Positions 1 through 5,703 of a stretch of 6,450 nucleotides of DNA are shown here, piece by piece. The number at the start of each line of letters is the position of its first letter. The stretch's first letter is position 1. The stretch is from positions 1 to 6,450 of the forward strand of contig CAMKAE010000129.1 of the NCBI GenBank assembly GCA_946410395.1, read 5' to 3'. The notes under the pieces were generated by a model. It saw only the letters and a list, made by a program, of their open reading frames with translations. It searched no databases and had not been told where the DNA came from. The stretch is from an uncultured Clostridia bacterium (lineage in GTDB: Bacteria; Bacillota; Clostridia; Christensenellales; Aristaeellaceae). A program made the translations under genes and the position numbers.

Positions 1-40
1 AAAAGCGCCCGCCGACCCGCAGGGGTGACGGCAGGCGCTT
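1..40 (-). terminator. Rho-independent terminator of hup
   Basis: Read on the minus strand, positions 40-29 pair with 14-3 to give a 12-bp GC-rich stem containing one G-T wobble. The loop is about 14 nt, and a run of four T follows up to the window edge, so the T-run may continue outside. It lies about 30 nt after the hup stop codon and is the only good intrinsic terminator for the leftward genes. A smaller CCGGG/CCCGG hairpin (5-bp stem, 5-nt loop) sits between the stop codon and this stem at 46-60. Confidence 0.88.
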
Positions 41-72
41 CCGATCCCGGATGAACCGGGCGAAAAGGTTTC

Positions 73-366
73 TTACTTTTTCTTGCCCTTCTTGACGTTG
101 ACGGCTTCCTTCATGTCCTTGCCGGGCTTGAAGGCGGGCACCTTGGTGGCAGCGATCTTGATCTTGTCGCCGGTGCGGGGGTTGCGGCCTTCGCGGGCGC
201 TGCGGGCGCGGACTTCGAAGGAGCCGAAGCCGACCAGGACGACCTTGCCGTCGGCGACCAGGCCTTCGGTGATGCTCTCCAGGGTGGCGTTGACGGCCTT
301 GGCGGCCTCAGCCTTGGTGATTTCAGCCTTGGAGGATACTTTTTCGACGAGCTCTTGCTTATTCAT
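73..366 (-). CDS. hup: HU family DNA-binding protein
   Basis: This encodes a 97-residue HU protein, the small dimeric histone-like protein that bends and compacts DNA and assists replication, repair and transcription in the nucleoid. It begins MNKQELVEKV, as family members do. The N-terminal helices span about residues 3-37, followed by the family signature GFGSFEVR at 46-53. The beta arm carries RNPRTG at 61-66, with the intercalating proline at 63. The fold ends near residue 91 with AFKPGKDMKEAV. The lysine-rich tail VKKGKKK runs about 7 residues past the usual 90-residue length, which may add non-specific DNA contacts. The start is set by an AGGAGAG-type ribosome binding site (374-380) 7 nt upstream. 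The gene has its own promoter at 417-445 and the terminator at 1-40, so it can be a single-gene unit, although no strong terminator separates it from nrdR upstream. HU is preferred over IHF because the protein is the usual single Firmicutes HU type. Confidence 0.97.
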   Translation of the reverse strand: MNKQELVEKVSSKAEITKAEAAKAVNATLESITEGLVADGKVVLVGFGSFEVRARSAREGRNPRTGDKIKIAATKVPAFKPGKDMKEAVNVKKGKKK

Positions 367-416
367 GGTTCTGCTCTCCTTTATCGTTATTGTTCTTCCC
401 CTCGGGAACCAAGCCC

Positions 417-445
417 ATTATACTATATCTTGCGGTGCAGTGCAA
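417..445 (-). promoter_or_regulatory. Sigma-A promoter of hup
   Basis: On the minus strand a perfect -10 box TATAAT (422-417) lies 17 bp downstream of TTGCAC (445-440), a 3/6 match to the -35 consensus. Transcription would start near 410, leaving a leader of roughly 44 nt. An inverted repeat CTTGC-N8-GCAAG (429-446) overlaps the -35 box, and a NrdR-box-like sequence (420-435) overlaps the spacer. Either could be an operator, but that is inference. Confidence 0.75.
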
Positions 446-499
446 GCCGTTTCCACAAAAGATTTTGGGGAAAAATGGCTTTTTTGCAGGGTTTTCCGC

Positions 500-982
500 T
501 TATTCCTCGTGGTCCAGGTCCGCTTTGCTCTCGTTGAGCAGCTTCTGGAGCTCCTCCATGAAGGTGCTCAGGTCGGTGAACTTGCGGTACACGGCGGCGA
601 AGCGGACGTAGGCCACGTCGTTGAGCTGCTTGAGCTCCGCCATGACCATGTCGCCGATGCGCTCGGTGGAGATCTCGCCGTCCGCGCTGCTGCGGTAGGC
701 GCCCTGCTCGACCCGGGAGGTGATCTCCTCGATCTGCTGGGCGGTGACCGGCAGCTTCTGGCAGGCGTGGAGGATGCCGCTGCGGACCTTGGCCGCGTCA
801 AAGGTCTCCCGGCGGCCGTCGTGCTTGACCACGATCAGCGGCAGCTGTTCGATCTTCTCATAGGTGGTGAAGCGTTTTCCGCAGCCCACGCACTCCCGCC
901 GCCTGCGGATGCTGGTCCCGTCCTCGGTGGGCCGGGAGTCGATGACCTTGCTCTCCGTGCTGTTGCAATACTGACACCGCAT
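500..982 (-). CDS. nrdR: Transcriptional repressor NrdR
   Basis: This encodes a 160-residue NrdR, the nucleotide-sensing repressor that binds NrdR boxes upstream of ribonucleotide reductase genes and turns them down when dATP/ATP levels signal enough dNTPs. The N-terminal zinc ribbon has the expected four cysteines, C3-x2-C6 and C31-x2-C34, with the basic stretch IRRRREC (25-31) between the pairs. An ATP-cone domain follows from about residue 48 to 138, starting PLIVVKHDGRRE. The length fits the family (about 150-160 residues). The frame is open further upstream to 1180, but the zinc ribbon must start at MRCQYC and a GGGAGAG ribosome binding site (991-997) lies 8 nt before this ATG, so the start at 982 is firm. 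It follows the secreted-protein gene by 32 nt without a promoter, so it is probably transcribed with xylB. No ribonucleotide reductase gene is in the window, so its targets lie elsewhere. Confidence 0.97.
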   Translation of the reverse strand: MRCQYCNSTESKVIDSRPTEDGTSIRRRRECVGCGKRFTTYEKIEQLPLIVVKHDGRRETFDAAKVRSGILHACQKLPVTAQQIEEITSRVEQGAYRSSADGEISTERIGDMVMAELKQLNDVAYVRFAAVYRKFTDLSTFMEELQKLLNESKADLDHEE

Positions 983-1014
983 ACTCTCGCCTCTCCCTTT
1001 CGCTCCGCGCCTGC

Positions 1015-1506
1015 TTACTCGGCGCTGCCCTCTTCGCTGGCCTCGAAGCTCCCGGCCGCCGTGCTGAACATCGCCTGGATGACTTCGGCCAGCTGCGCCG
1101 CGTCCGTCTCGTTGGCGACCACGCCGGTGACCTGGTCCTCCTCGTTGAGGCGGAAGGCCAGCTGCAGGCCGTGCTCGCACAGGGAGGCAGTCACGCCGTA
1201 GTTGGCGCTCACGGCGCCGAGCATCACCAGCATCATCGTGGGTTCCGCCGTCCAGATGACCGAGTGGGGCGCGCCGGTGTCATCCTCGCCCATCAGGGTC
1301 AGCGTGCCGTTCGGGAAGTCGAAGAACAGGGTGCAGATGACGCCCTCCTCGACCTCGTCCATGGCATAAATGCCGGCGGGGCTGCCCAGCGCGTCGTCCG
1401 CGCCGAGGAAGGAGACCATGAACAGGAAGCCGTTGTCCGCCAGGCCCGCGGGGGTCAGGCCGATCAGCATCAGGGCCAGGACGATCGCCGTCAGTTTTTT
1501 CATCAT
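1015..1506 (-). CDS. Small secreted protein of unknown function
   Basis: I do not recognise this family. The protein is 163 residues (162 if the second of two adjacent ATGs is used). It has a clear Sec signal peptide: the basic start MMKK, a hydrophobic core (about 5-17) and a likely cleavage after GLA at residue 23, before DNG. There is no lipobox cysteine, so it is probably released or wall-associated rather than a lipoprotein. The mature part has two cysteines (58 and 110) that could form a disulfide. It is acidic, especially at the C-terminus (EASEEGSAE), and alternates hydrophobic strands with turns in the middle (for example VICTLFFDF and GTLTLMGEDD), suggesting a small beta-rich domain. 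A GTG codon at 1515 in the same frame is unlikely to be the start because it lies inside the ribosome binding site. That site overlaps the xylB stop codon, implying translational coupling with the kinase. Coding is supported by the signal peptide, the ribosome binding site and operon position; function is unknown. Confidence 0.8.
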   Translation of the reverse strand: MMKKLTAIVLALMLIGLTPAGLADNGFLFMVSFLGADDALGSPAGIYAMDEVEEGVICTLFFDFPNGTLTLMGEDDTGAPHSVIWTAEPTMMLVMLGAVSANYGVTASLCEHGLQLAFRLNEEDQVTGVVANETDAAQLAEVIQAMFSTAAGSFEASEEGSAE

Positions 1507-1511
1507 ACGCC

Positions 1512-1518
1512 TCACCTC
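1512..1518 (-). promoter_or_regulatory. Ribosome binding site overlapping xylB stop
   Basis: GAGGTGA on the minus strand is a full match to the core of the anti-Shine-Dalgarno complement. It contains most of the TGA stop codon of xylB (1519-1517). Spacing to the downstream ATG codons is 5 nt (1506) and 8 nt (1503), which favours these over the in-frame GTG at 1515. A ribosome ending xylB therefore sits on the initiation site of the next gene. Confidence 0.8.
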
Positions 1519-3043
1519 ACTCGAGCGCCGCCAGGGCCTTGAAGACCGCGCGGTTGGCCGGATACAGCTGCTTGTAGACGTCGTAGATCTTCGCGTACTT
1601 CGGCACGTTCTCCGGGATCGGAGCCTGGGCCTGGTTCTGATGGATCATGGCACGGCAGGCCGCCGGCACGGAGGGATACAAGCCGGCGCCCACGCCCGCG
1701 AGGATGGCCACGCCCAGGGCCGGGCCCTCGGTGTTCACGGTGGTGGCCACCGGGCAGCCGAAGACGTCCGCGAGCATCTGCCGCCACAGCGGAGAGCGCC
1801 CGCCGCCGCCGCAGGCCAGCATTTCCTTGGGCTCCACGCCCATCTCCCGCAGCACGCCGAGGCAGTCGGCCAGCGAGAAGGTCACACCCTCCATCACGGC
1901 CCGCAGCAGGTCGCGGCGGGTGTGCATGGCGCTCAGGCCCAGGAAGACGCCGCGGCAGTCCGCGTCCAGGTGCGGCGTGCGCTCGCCCATCAGGTAGGGC
2001 GCGTAGAGCAGCTTGTTGGAGCCGATGGGCGACAGGGCGGCCTCCTTGTTCATCAGGTCGTAGGGATCCACGCCCATCTGTGCGGCGGTGTCCTTCTCTG
2101 CGGCGCAGAAGTTGTCGCGGAACCACTTCAGGCTCAGGCCGGCGCCCTGGGTGACGCCCATGACGTGCCAGGCCCCGGGCACGGCGCAGCAGAAGGTGTG
2201 CACCCGGCCCTTGGGGTCGATGGCCAGCTGGTCGGTGTGGGCGAACACCACGCCGGAGGTGCCGATGGTGGTGAAGGCTTTGCCGTCCTCCACCACGCCG
2301 GTGCCCACGGCCGCAGCCGCGTTGTCGCCGGCGCCGCCCACCACCAGGGTGTCCGGGGACAAGCCGGTGAGCTTCGCCGCTGCCTCGGAGATGTGGCCGG
2401 TGACCTCGGGGCTCTCATACACCTTCGCCAGCAGGCTCTCGTCGATGTCCAGCGTCTTCAGCAGCTCCGAAGACCATTTGCGCTTGGGCACGTCCAGCAT
2501 CTGCATGCCGCTGGCGTCGCTGACCTCGGTGGCGAAATCGCCGGTGAGCATGTAGCGCACATAGTCCTTGGGCAGGAGGATGTGCGCGCAGCGCTTGTAG
2601 TTCTCGGGCTCGTTGTTGCGCACCCAGAGGAGCTTGGAGAGGGTGAAGCCGGTGAGCGCCGGGTTGGCCGTGATGCTGATGAGCCGCTCCCGGCCCACCT
2701 TCTCATGGATCTCGTCGCACTCCTTCGCGGTCCGCTGGTCGCACCAGATGATCGAGCGCCGCAGCACCTGCCCCTTCTCGTCGAGCATCACCAGGCCGTG
2801 CATCTGGCCGGAGATGCCCAGGGCAACGACGTCCTCCCTGGCCACGCCGCTCTTCTGCAGCACGGTGCGGATGGTGGCCACGGCGGCGTTGTACCAGTCC
2901 TCGGGGGCCTGCTCCGCCCAGCCGTTGTGGGGCTGATACATCGGATACTCCACCGTGCTGGAGGCTTGGGCGTGACCTTCCTGGTCAAACAGCACCGTTT
3001 TGGTGCCGGAGGTGCCCAGGTCGATGCCGAGAACGTATTTCAT
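1517..3043 (-). CDS. xylB: Xylulokinase (FGGY family)
   Basis: This encodes a 508-residue cytoplasmic sugar kinase that phosphorylates D-xylulose with ATP to xylulose 5-phosphate, the entry step from xylose into the pentose phosphate pathway. The N-terminal FGGY domain begins with the phosphate-binding motif GIDLGTSGTKT (6-16). The substrate-contact triplet MHG is at 81-83 within ISGQMHG, and the catalytic aspartate is D240 in GGAGDNAA. The C-terminal domain carries GERTPHLD (353-360) and the family signature from CGGGGRSPLW (411-420) onward. Length and motifs match true xylulokinases rather than glycerol or gluconate kinases. The frame is open upstream to 3280, but the start at 3043 is set by MKYVLGID and a GGGAGG site (3051-3056) 7 nt before it. 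It is first in a leftward unit with the secreted-protein gene and nrdR. It is divergent from the GH3 gene, which fits co-regulated use of a xyloside or related sugar. No xylose isomerase or transporter is in the window. Confidence 0.95.
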   Translation of the reverse strand: MKYVLGIDLGTSGTKTVLFDQEGHAQASSTVEYPMYQPHNGWAEQAPEDWYNAAVATIRTVLQKSGVAREDVVALGISGQMHGLVMLDEKGQVLRRSIIWCDQRTAKECDEIHEKVGRERLISITANPALTGFTLSKLLWVRNNEPENYKRCAHILLPKDYVRYMLTGDFATEVSDASGMQMLDVPKRKWSSELLKTLDIDESLLAKVYESPEVTGHISEAAAKLTGLSPDTLVVGGAGDNAAAAVGTGVVEDGKAFTTIGTSGVVFAHTDQLAIDPKGRVHTFCCAVPGAWHVMGVTQGAGLSLKWFRDNFCAAEKDTAAQMGVDPYDLMNKEAALSPIGSNKLLYAPYLMGERTPHLDADCRGVFLGLSAMHTRRDLLRAVMEGVTFSLADCLGVLREMGVEPKEMLACGGGGRSPLWRQMLADVFGCPVATTVNTEGPALGVAILAGVGAGLYPSVPAACRAMIHQNQAQAPIPENVPKYAKIYDVYKQLYPANRAVFKALAALE

Positions 3044-3063
3044 GGCGATTCCTCCCTTGCATA

Positions 3064-3081
3064 AATTCAGTTGTATGAATT
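3064..3081. promoter_or_regulatory. Inverted repeat in xylB leader, possible operator
   Basis: AATTCA-N6-TGAATT is a perfect 6+6 inverted repeat lying about 16-33 nt downstream of the predicted xylB transcription start and just before the ribosome binding site. TTGTA also occurs twice, at 3071-3075 and 3080-3084, the first inside this element. Such a position suits a repressor roadblock. No regulator gene is present, so the assignment is inferred. Confidence 0.4.
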
Positions 3082-3103
3082 GTAAAAATCCTTGCCGGAA
3101 AGC

Positions 3104-3132
3104 ATTATAACGCCGCCGCGGCCGGATGTCAA
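3104..3132 (-). promoter_or_regulatory. Consensus sigma-A promoter of xylB operon
   Basis: On the minus strand TTGACA (3132-3127) and TATAAT (3109-3104) are separated by exactly 17 bp, so both hexamers and the spacing are at consensus. The start of transcription would be near 3097, leaving a leader of about 54 nt before xylB. The spacer is almost pure G/C. Confidence 0.9.
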
Positions 3133-3148
3133 CGCCGCGGGACCAATG

Positions 3149-3156
3149 TTGCGCAA
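3149..3156. promoter_or_regulatory. TTGCGCAA palindrome, candidate operator
   Basis: This perfect 8-bp palindrome with a central CG lies upstream of both divergent promoters. A central CG flanked by TTG/CAA arms is typical of LacI-family operators. No LacI-type gene is visible, and 8 bp is short, so this is a weak inference. Confidence 0.35.
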
Positions 3157-3199
3157 AAGTGCGGCGAAAGCGCCGCGGACGAAGCGGAGCGGCCGCCGC

Positions 3200-3209
3200 T
3201 TGTATACAA
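3200..3209. promoter_or_regulatory. TTGTATACAA palindrome, candidate operator
   Basis: This perfect 10-bp palindrome lies 21 bp upstream of the GH3 -35 box and about 70 bp upstream of the xylB -35 box. TTGTATACAA resembles operators of GntR-family regulators, which often control sugar genes. It stands out as A/T-rich in a G/C-rich surrounding. The cognate regulator is not in the window. Confidence 0.45.
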
Positions 3210-3230
3210 AGATTTAGCGCCGAAAAGGGT

Positions 3231-3259
3231 TTGACAAACGTCTGCGCTGCTTTTATAAT
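3231..3259 (+). promoter_or_regulatory. Consensus sigma-A promoter of GH3 gene
   Basis: TTGACA (3231-3236) and TATAAT (3254-3259) are separated by 17 bp, again a perfect consensus match. Transcription would begin near 3266, giving a leader of about 63 nt. That leader contains a small hairpin, CCGTC/GACGG with an AAAG loop (3274-3287). The -35 box is embedded in TTTGACAAA, itself an odd palindrome. Confidence 0.9.
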
Positions 3260-3314
3260 GAAGCCAGCGATGCCCGTCAAAGGACGGCTCGATCTGACTG
3301 ATCAACGAAAATGC

Positions 3315-3321
3315 AAGGAGG
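3315..3321 (+). promoter_or_regulatory. Ribosome binding site that sets the GH3 start
   Basis: AAGGAGG lies 7 nt upstream of the ATG at 3329. An in-frame ATG at 3311 sits 1 nt before this site and has no ribosome binding site of its own, so the start at 3329 is chosen. Confidence 0.85.
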
Positions 3322-3328
3322 AACCCCC

Positions 3329-5614
3329 ATGAGCAAGACTCCCCGCGAACTGGTGGCCGAGATGACCCTGGAGGAAAAGTGTTCCCTGCTCTCCGGCCTG
3401 GATTTCTGGCACACCAAGTCCGTCGACCGCCTGGGCATCAAGGGCGTCATGTATTCCGACGGCCCCCACGGTCTGCGCAAGCAGGACGACAAAGCCGATC
3501 ACCTGGGCGTGAACGATTCCATCAAGGCCGTGTGCTTCCCCGCGGCCTGCGGCTCCACCGCGAGCTTCGACCGGGAGCTGGTCCGCACCATGGGCGAGGC
3601 CGTGGGCGCCGAGTGCCAGCACGAGCAGGTGGCCGTGAACCTGGGCCCGGCCATCAACATCAAGCGCTCCCCCCTGTGCGGCCGCAACTTTGAGTACATG
3701 AGCGAGGATCCCTACCTGGCCGGCGAGATGGCCACCGCCATCATCCAGGGCGTGCAGAGCAAGCACATCGGCGTGTCCGTGAAGCACTTCGCCGCCAACG
3801 ACCAGGAGCACCGCCGCATGTCCTCCGACTCCGTGGTGGACGAGCGCACCCTGCGCGAGATCTACCTCCCCGCCTTCGAGGCCGCCGCCAAGAAGGGCAA
3901 GGCCTGGACCTTCATGTGCTCCTACAACAAGGTCAACGGCGAATACGCCTCCCAGAACAAATGGCTGCTGACGGACCTGCTGCGCAAGGAGTGGGGCTAC
4001 GACGGCATCGTGATGAGCGACTGGGGCGCGGTCTCCGACCGGGTCAAGGGCGTGGAAGCCGGCCTGGACATGGAGATGCCCAGTTCCGCGGGCGTCAACG
4101 ACGCGGAGGTCGTCAAGGCCGTGCGCGAAGGCCGCCTGGATGAGAAATACGTGGACATCTGCGTGGAGCGCATCATTGAGGTGCACAACCGCTATTTGGA
4201 GCACGCCGACCCCTCCACCCCCTGGGACAAGGAGGCGGACCACATCCTGGCCGGCAAGCTGGGCGCAGACTGCGAGGTCCTGCTGAAGAACGAGGGCGGC
4301 ATCCTGCCCCTCAAGGACGGCGAGAAGATCGCCGTCATCGGCGAGTTTGCCGCGAAGCCCCGCTTCCAGGGCGGCGGCTCCTCCCACATCAACAGCTTCA
4401 AGGTGACCTCCCTGCTCGACGCCGCGGCGGACAAGGGCGTGACCTACGCCCAGGGCTATCACATCAACTCCGACGACGAGGACGCCGCCCTGGTGGCCGA
4501 GGCCCTGGAGGCCGCGAAGGCCGCGGACAAGGTGGTGCTGGTGGCCGGCCTGCCGGACAGCTACGAGTCCGAGGGCTATGACCGCAAGCACATGCGCATC
4601 CCCCCGAACCAGAACGCCCTGATCGAAAAGGTGGCTGCCGTCAACCCCAACCTGGTGGTGCTGCTCTACAACGGCTCTCCCGTGGAGATGCCCTGGCTGG
4701 CCTGCGCCAAAGGCCTGATCGAGGGCTATCTGGGCGGCCAGAACGTGGGCACCGCCAACCGGGCTGTCCTCTGGGGCGAGGTCAACCCCAGCGCCCGCCT
4801 GCCCGAGACCATGCCCGTGAAGCTGGAGGACACCCCCTGCTTCCTCTCCTACGGCGGAGAGGGCAACACCGCCGTGTACAATGAGGGCATCTTCGTGGGC
4901 TATCGGTACTACACCAAGAAGAAGATGCCGGTGCTCTTCCCCTTCGGCTACGGCCTGAGCTACACCGAGTTCACCTACTCCAACCTGCGCCTGAGCGCGG
5001 AGAGCATCAAGGATACCGACACCCTGCAGGTGTGCGTGGACGTGACCAACACCGGCAAGTGCGCCGGCAAGGAGGTCGTACAGCTCTACGTCTCCGACCG
5101 GGAGAGCGAGGTCTTCCGCCCGGTGCGCGAGCTGAAGGGCTTTGACAAGGTGGCGCTGCAGCCCGGTGAGACGAAGACCGTCGCCTTCACCCTGGACAAG
5201 CGCTCCTTCGCCTACTGGAATACCCAGATCCATGACTGGCACGTGGAGACCGGCGTCTTCGACATCCAGATCTGCAAGGACGCGGACACCCCCGTCCTCT
5301 GCGCGCCGGTCACCGTGGAGAGCACCGTGGTGCTGCCCATGACCTTCACCGAGGATTCCATCACCATGGACATCGCGAAGTATCCCAAGGCCATGGCGGT
5401 GATCAGCCAGCTGATGAACAACGCCGCCGCCATCTTCGGCGACAGTGAGGAGCAGAAGCCCGAGGACTCCGAGGCGGCCAAGGAGGCCGTCAGCGACGAG
5501 ATGGGCCAGGCCATGATGGCCTACCTGCCCCTGCGCGGCATGATCTCCTTCTCCCAGGGCCGGATCAACCACGAGATCCTCAAGGGCCTGCTGGACCAGA
5601 TGAACAACGCCTGA
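3329..5614 (+). CDS. GH3 family beta-glycosidase with C-terminal extension
   Basis: This encodes a 761-residue glycoside hydrolase family 3 enzyme, a retaining beta-glucosidase or beta-xylosidase removing single sugars from the non-reducing end of oligosaccharides. There is no signal peptide, so it is cytoplasmic and would act on imported glycosides. The N-terminal barrel domain carries DGPHGLR (44-50), the VKHFAAND motif (151-158) and the nucleophile D231 in the motif SDW. The C-terminal alpha/beta domain starts near 310 and holds ESEGYDRKH (413-421), where E415 is the likely acid/base. PFGYGLSYT (538-546) leads into a fibronectin type III-like domain at about 563-665. Beyond it, residues 667-761 form an extra mostly helical tail with an acidic linker (about 705-720). 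The substrate cannot be fixed from sequence: beta-glucosidase is the common activity, while the divergent xylulokinase hints at xylosides. The gene has a consensus promoter and is the only gene before the hairpin at 5627-5659. Confidence 0.93.
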   Translation: MSKTPRELVAEMTLEEKCSLLSGLDFWHTKSVDRLGIKGVMYSDGPHGLRKQDDKADHLGVNDSIKAVCFPAACGSTASFDRELVRTMGEAVGAECQHEQVAVNLGPAINIKRSPLCGRNFEYMSEDPYLAGEMATAIIQGVQSKHIGVSVKHFAANDQEHRRMSSDSVVDERTLREIYLPAFEAAAKKGKAWTFMCSYNKVNGEYASQNKWLLTDLLRKEWGYDGIVMSDWGAVSDRVKGVEAGLDMEMPSSAGVNDAEVVKAVREGRLDEKYVDICVERIIEVHNRYLEHADPSTPWDKEADHILAGKLGADCEVLLKNEGGILPLKDGEKIAVIGEFAAKPRFQGGGSSHINSFKVTSLLDAAADKGVTYAQGYHINSDDEDAALVAEALEAAKAADKVVLVAGLPDSYESEGYDRKHMRIPPNQNALIEKVAAVNPNLVVLLYNGSPVEMPWLACAKGLIEGYLGGQNVGTANRAVLWGEVNPSARLPETMPVKLEDTPCFLSYGGEGNTAVYNEGIFVGYRYYTKKKMPVLFPFGYGLSYTEFTYSNLRLSAESIKDTDTLQVCVDVTNTGKCAGKEVVQLYVSDRESEVFRPVRELKGFDKVALQPGETKTVAFTLDKRSFAYWNTQIHDWHVETGVFDIQICKDADTPVLCAPVTVESTVVLPMTFTEDSITMDIAKYPKAMAVISQLMNNAAAIFGDSEEQKPEDSEAAKEAVSDEMGQAMMAYLPLRGMISFSQGRINHEILKGLLDQMNNA

Positions 5615-5619
5615 CACAC

Positions 5620-5664
5620 AAAAAATCGGCGGCTGCGGTTCGTGAGGCCGCAGCCGCTGTGCTT
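5620..5664. terminator. Strong hairpin after GH3, probably bidirectional terminator
   Basis: GCGGCTGCGG (5629-5638) pairs perfectly with CCGCAGCCGC (5648-5657). The stem can extend by two pairs, one of them a wobble, to 5627-5659; the loop is 9 nt. On the plus strand the tail is a weak U-tract (GCTTTC), whereas on the minus strand the stem is followed by six T in seven bases. It can end GH3 transcription weakly to moderately and would be a better stop for transcripts arriving from the right. Confidence 0.75.
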
Positions 5665-5703
5665 TCATACGACACCGGGGGAGATTCCGGAAAGGAAAGA
5701 TCC

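Noticed and set aside
449..457. DnaA-box-like sequence GTTTCCACA upstream of hup
   Set aside because: It matches the loose consensus TTWTNCACA at 8 of 9 positions but is alone, with no cluster and no replication gene nearby, so chance is the simpler explanation.
470..497. Possible terminator after nrdR
   Set aside because: Only a short A/T stem (GGAAAA with TTTTCC) with a long loop can be drawn, and it is too weak to call.
983..1180. N-terminal extension of nrdR by 66 residues
   Set aside because: The extra segment overlaps the secreted-protein gene, is R/G-rich without a domain, and the zinc ribbon begins at MRCQYC with a proper ribosome binding site just upstream.
83..1201. A 372-codon plus-strand frame across hup, nrdR and the secreted-protein gene
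   Set aside because: It is antisense to two genes with unmistakable family signatures, crosses their intergenic region, and has no start signals.
1370..3064. A 564-codon open frame on the plus strand antisense to xylB and the secreted-protein gene
   Set aside because: Same codon-bias effect; the translation is rich in H, G, A and V, with no domain and no ribosome binding site, and it opposes a gene with full xylulokinase motifs.
3229..3245. Possible CcpA cre site around the GH3 -35 box
   Set aside because: AAACG is present but the spacing to TG and the right half do not fit the cre consensus.
3044..3280. N-terminal extension of xylB by 79 residues
   Set aside because: The extension would run through the promoter, leader and ribosome binding site; FGGY kinases begin at the GIDLGTSGTKT region.
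3302..5668. A 788-codon open frame on the minus strand antisense to the whole GH3 gene
   Set aside because: It is a by-product of strong C/G bias at third codon positions, which removes stop codons from an antisense frame. Its translation is low-complexity, rich in H, G, A, V and L, with no recognisable domain, while the plus-strand frame has clear GH3 motifs.
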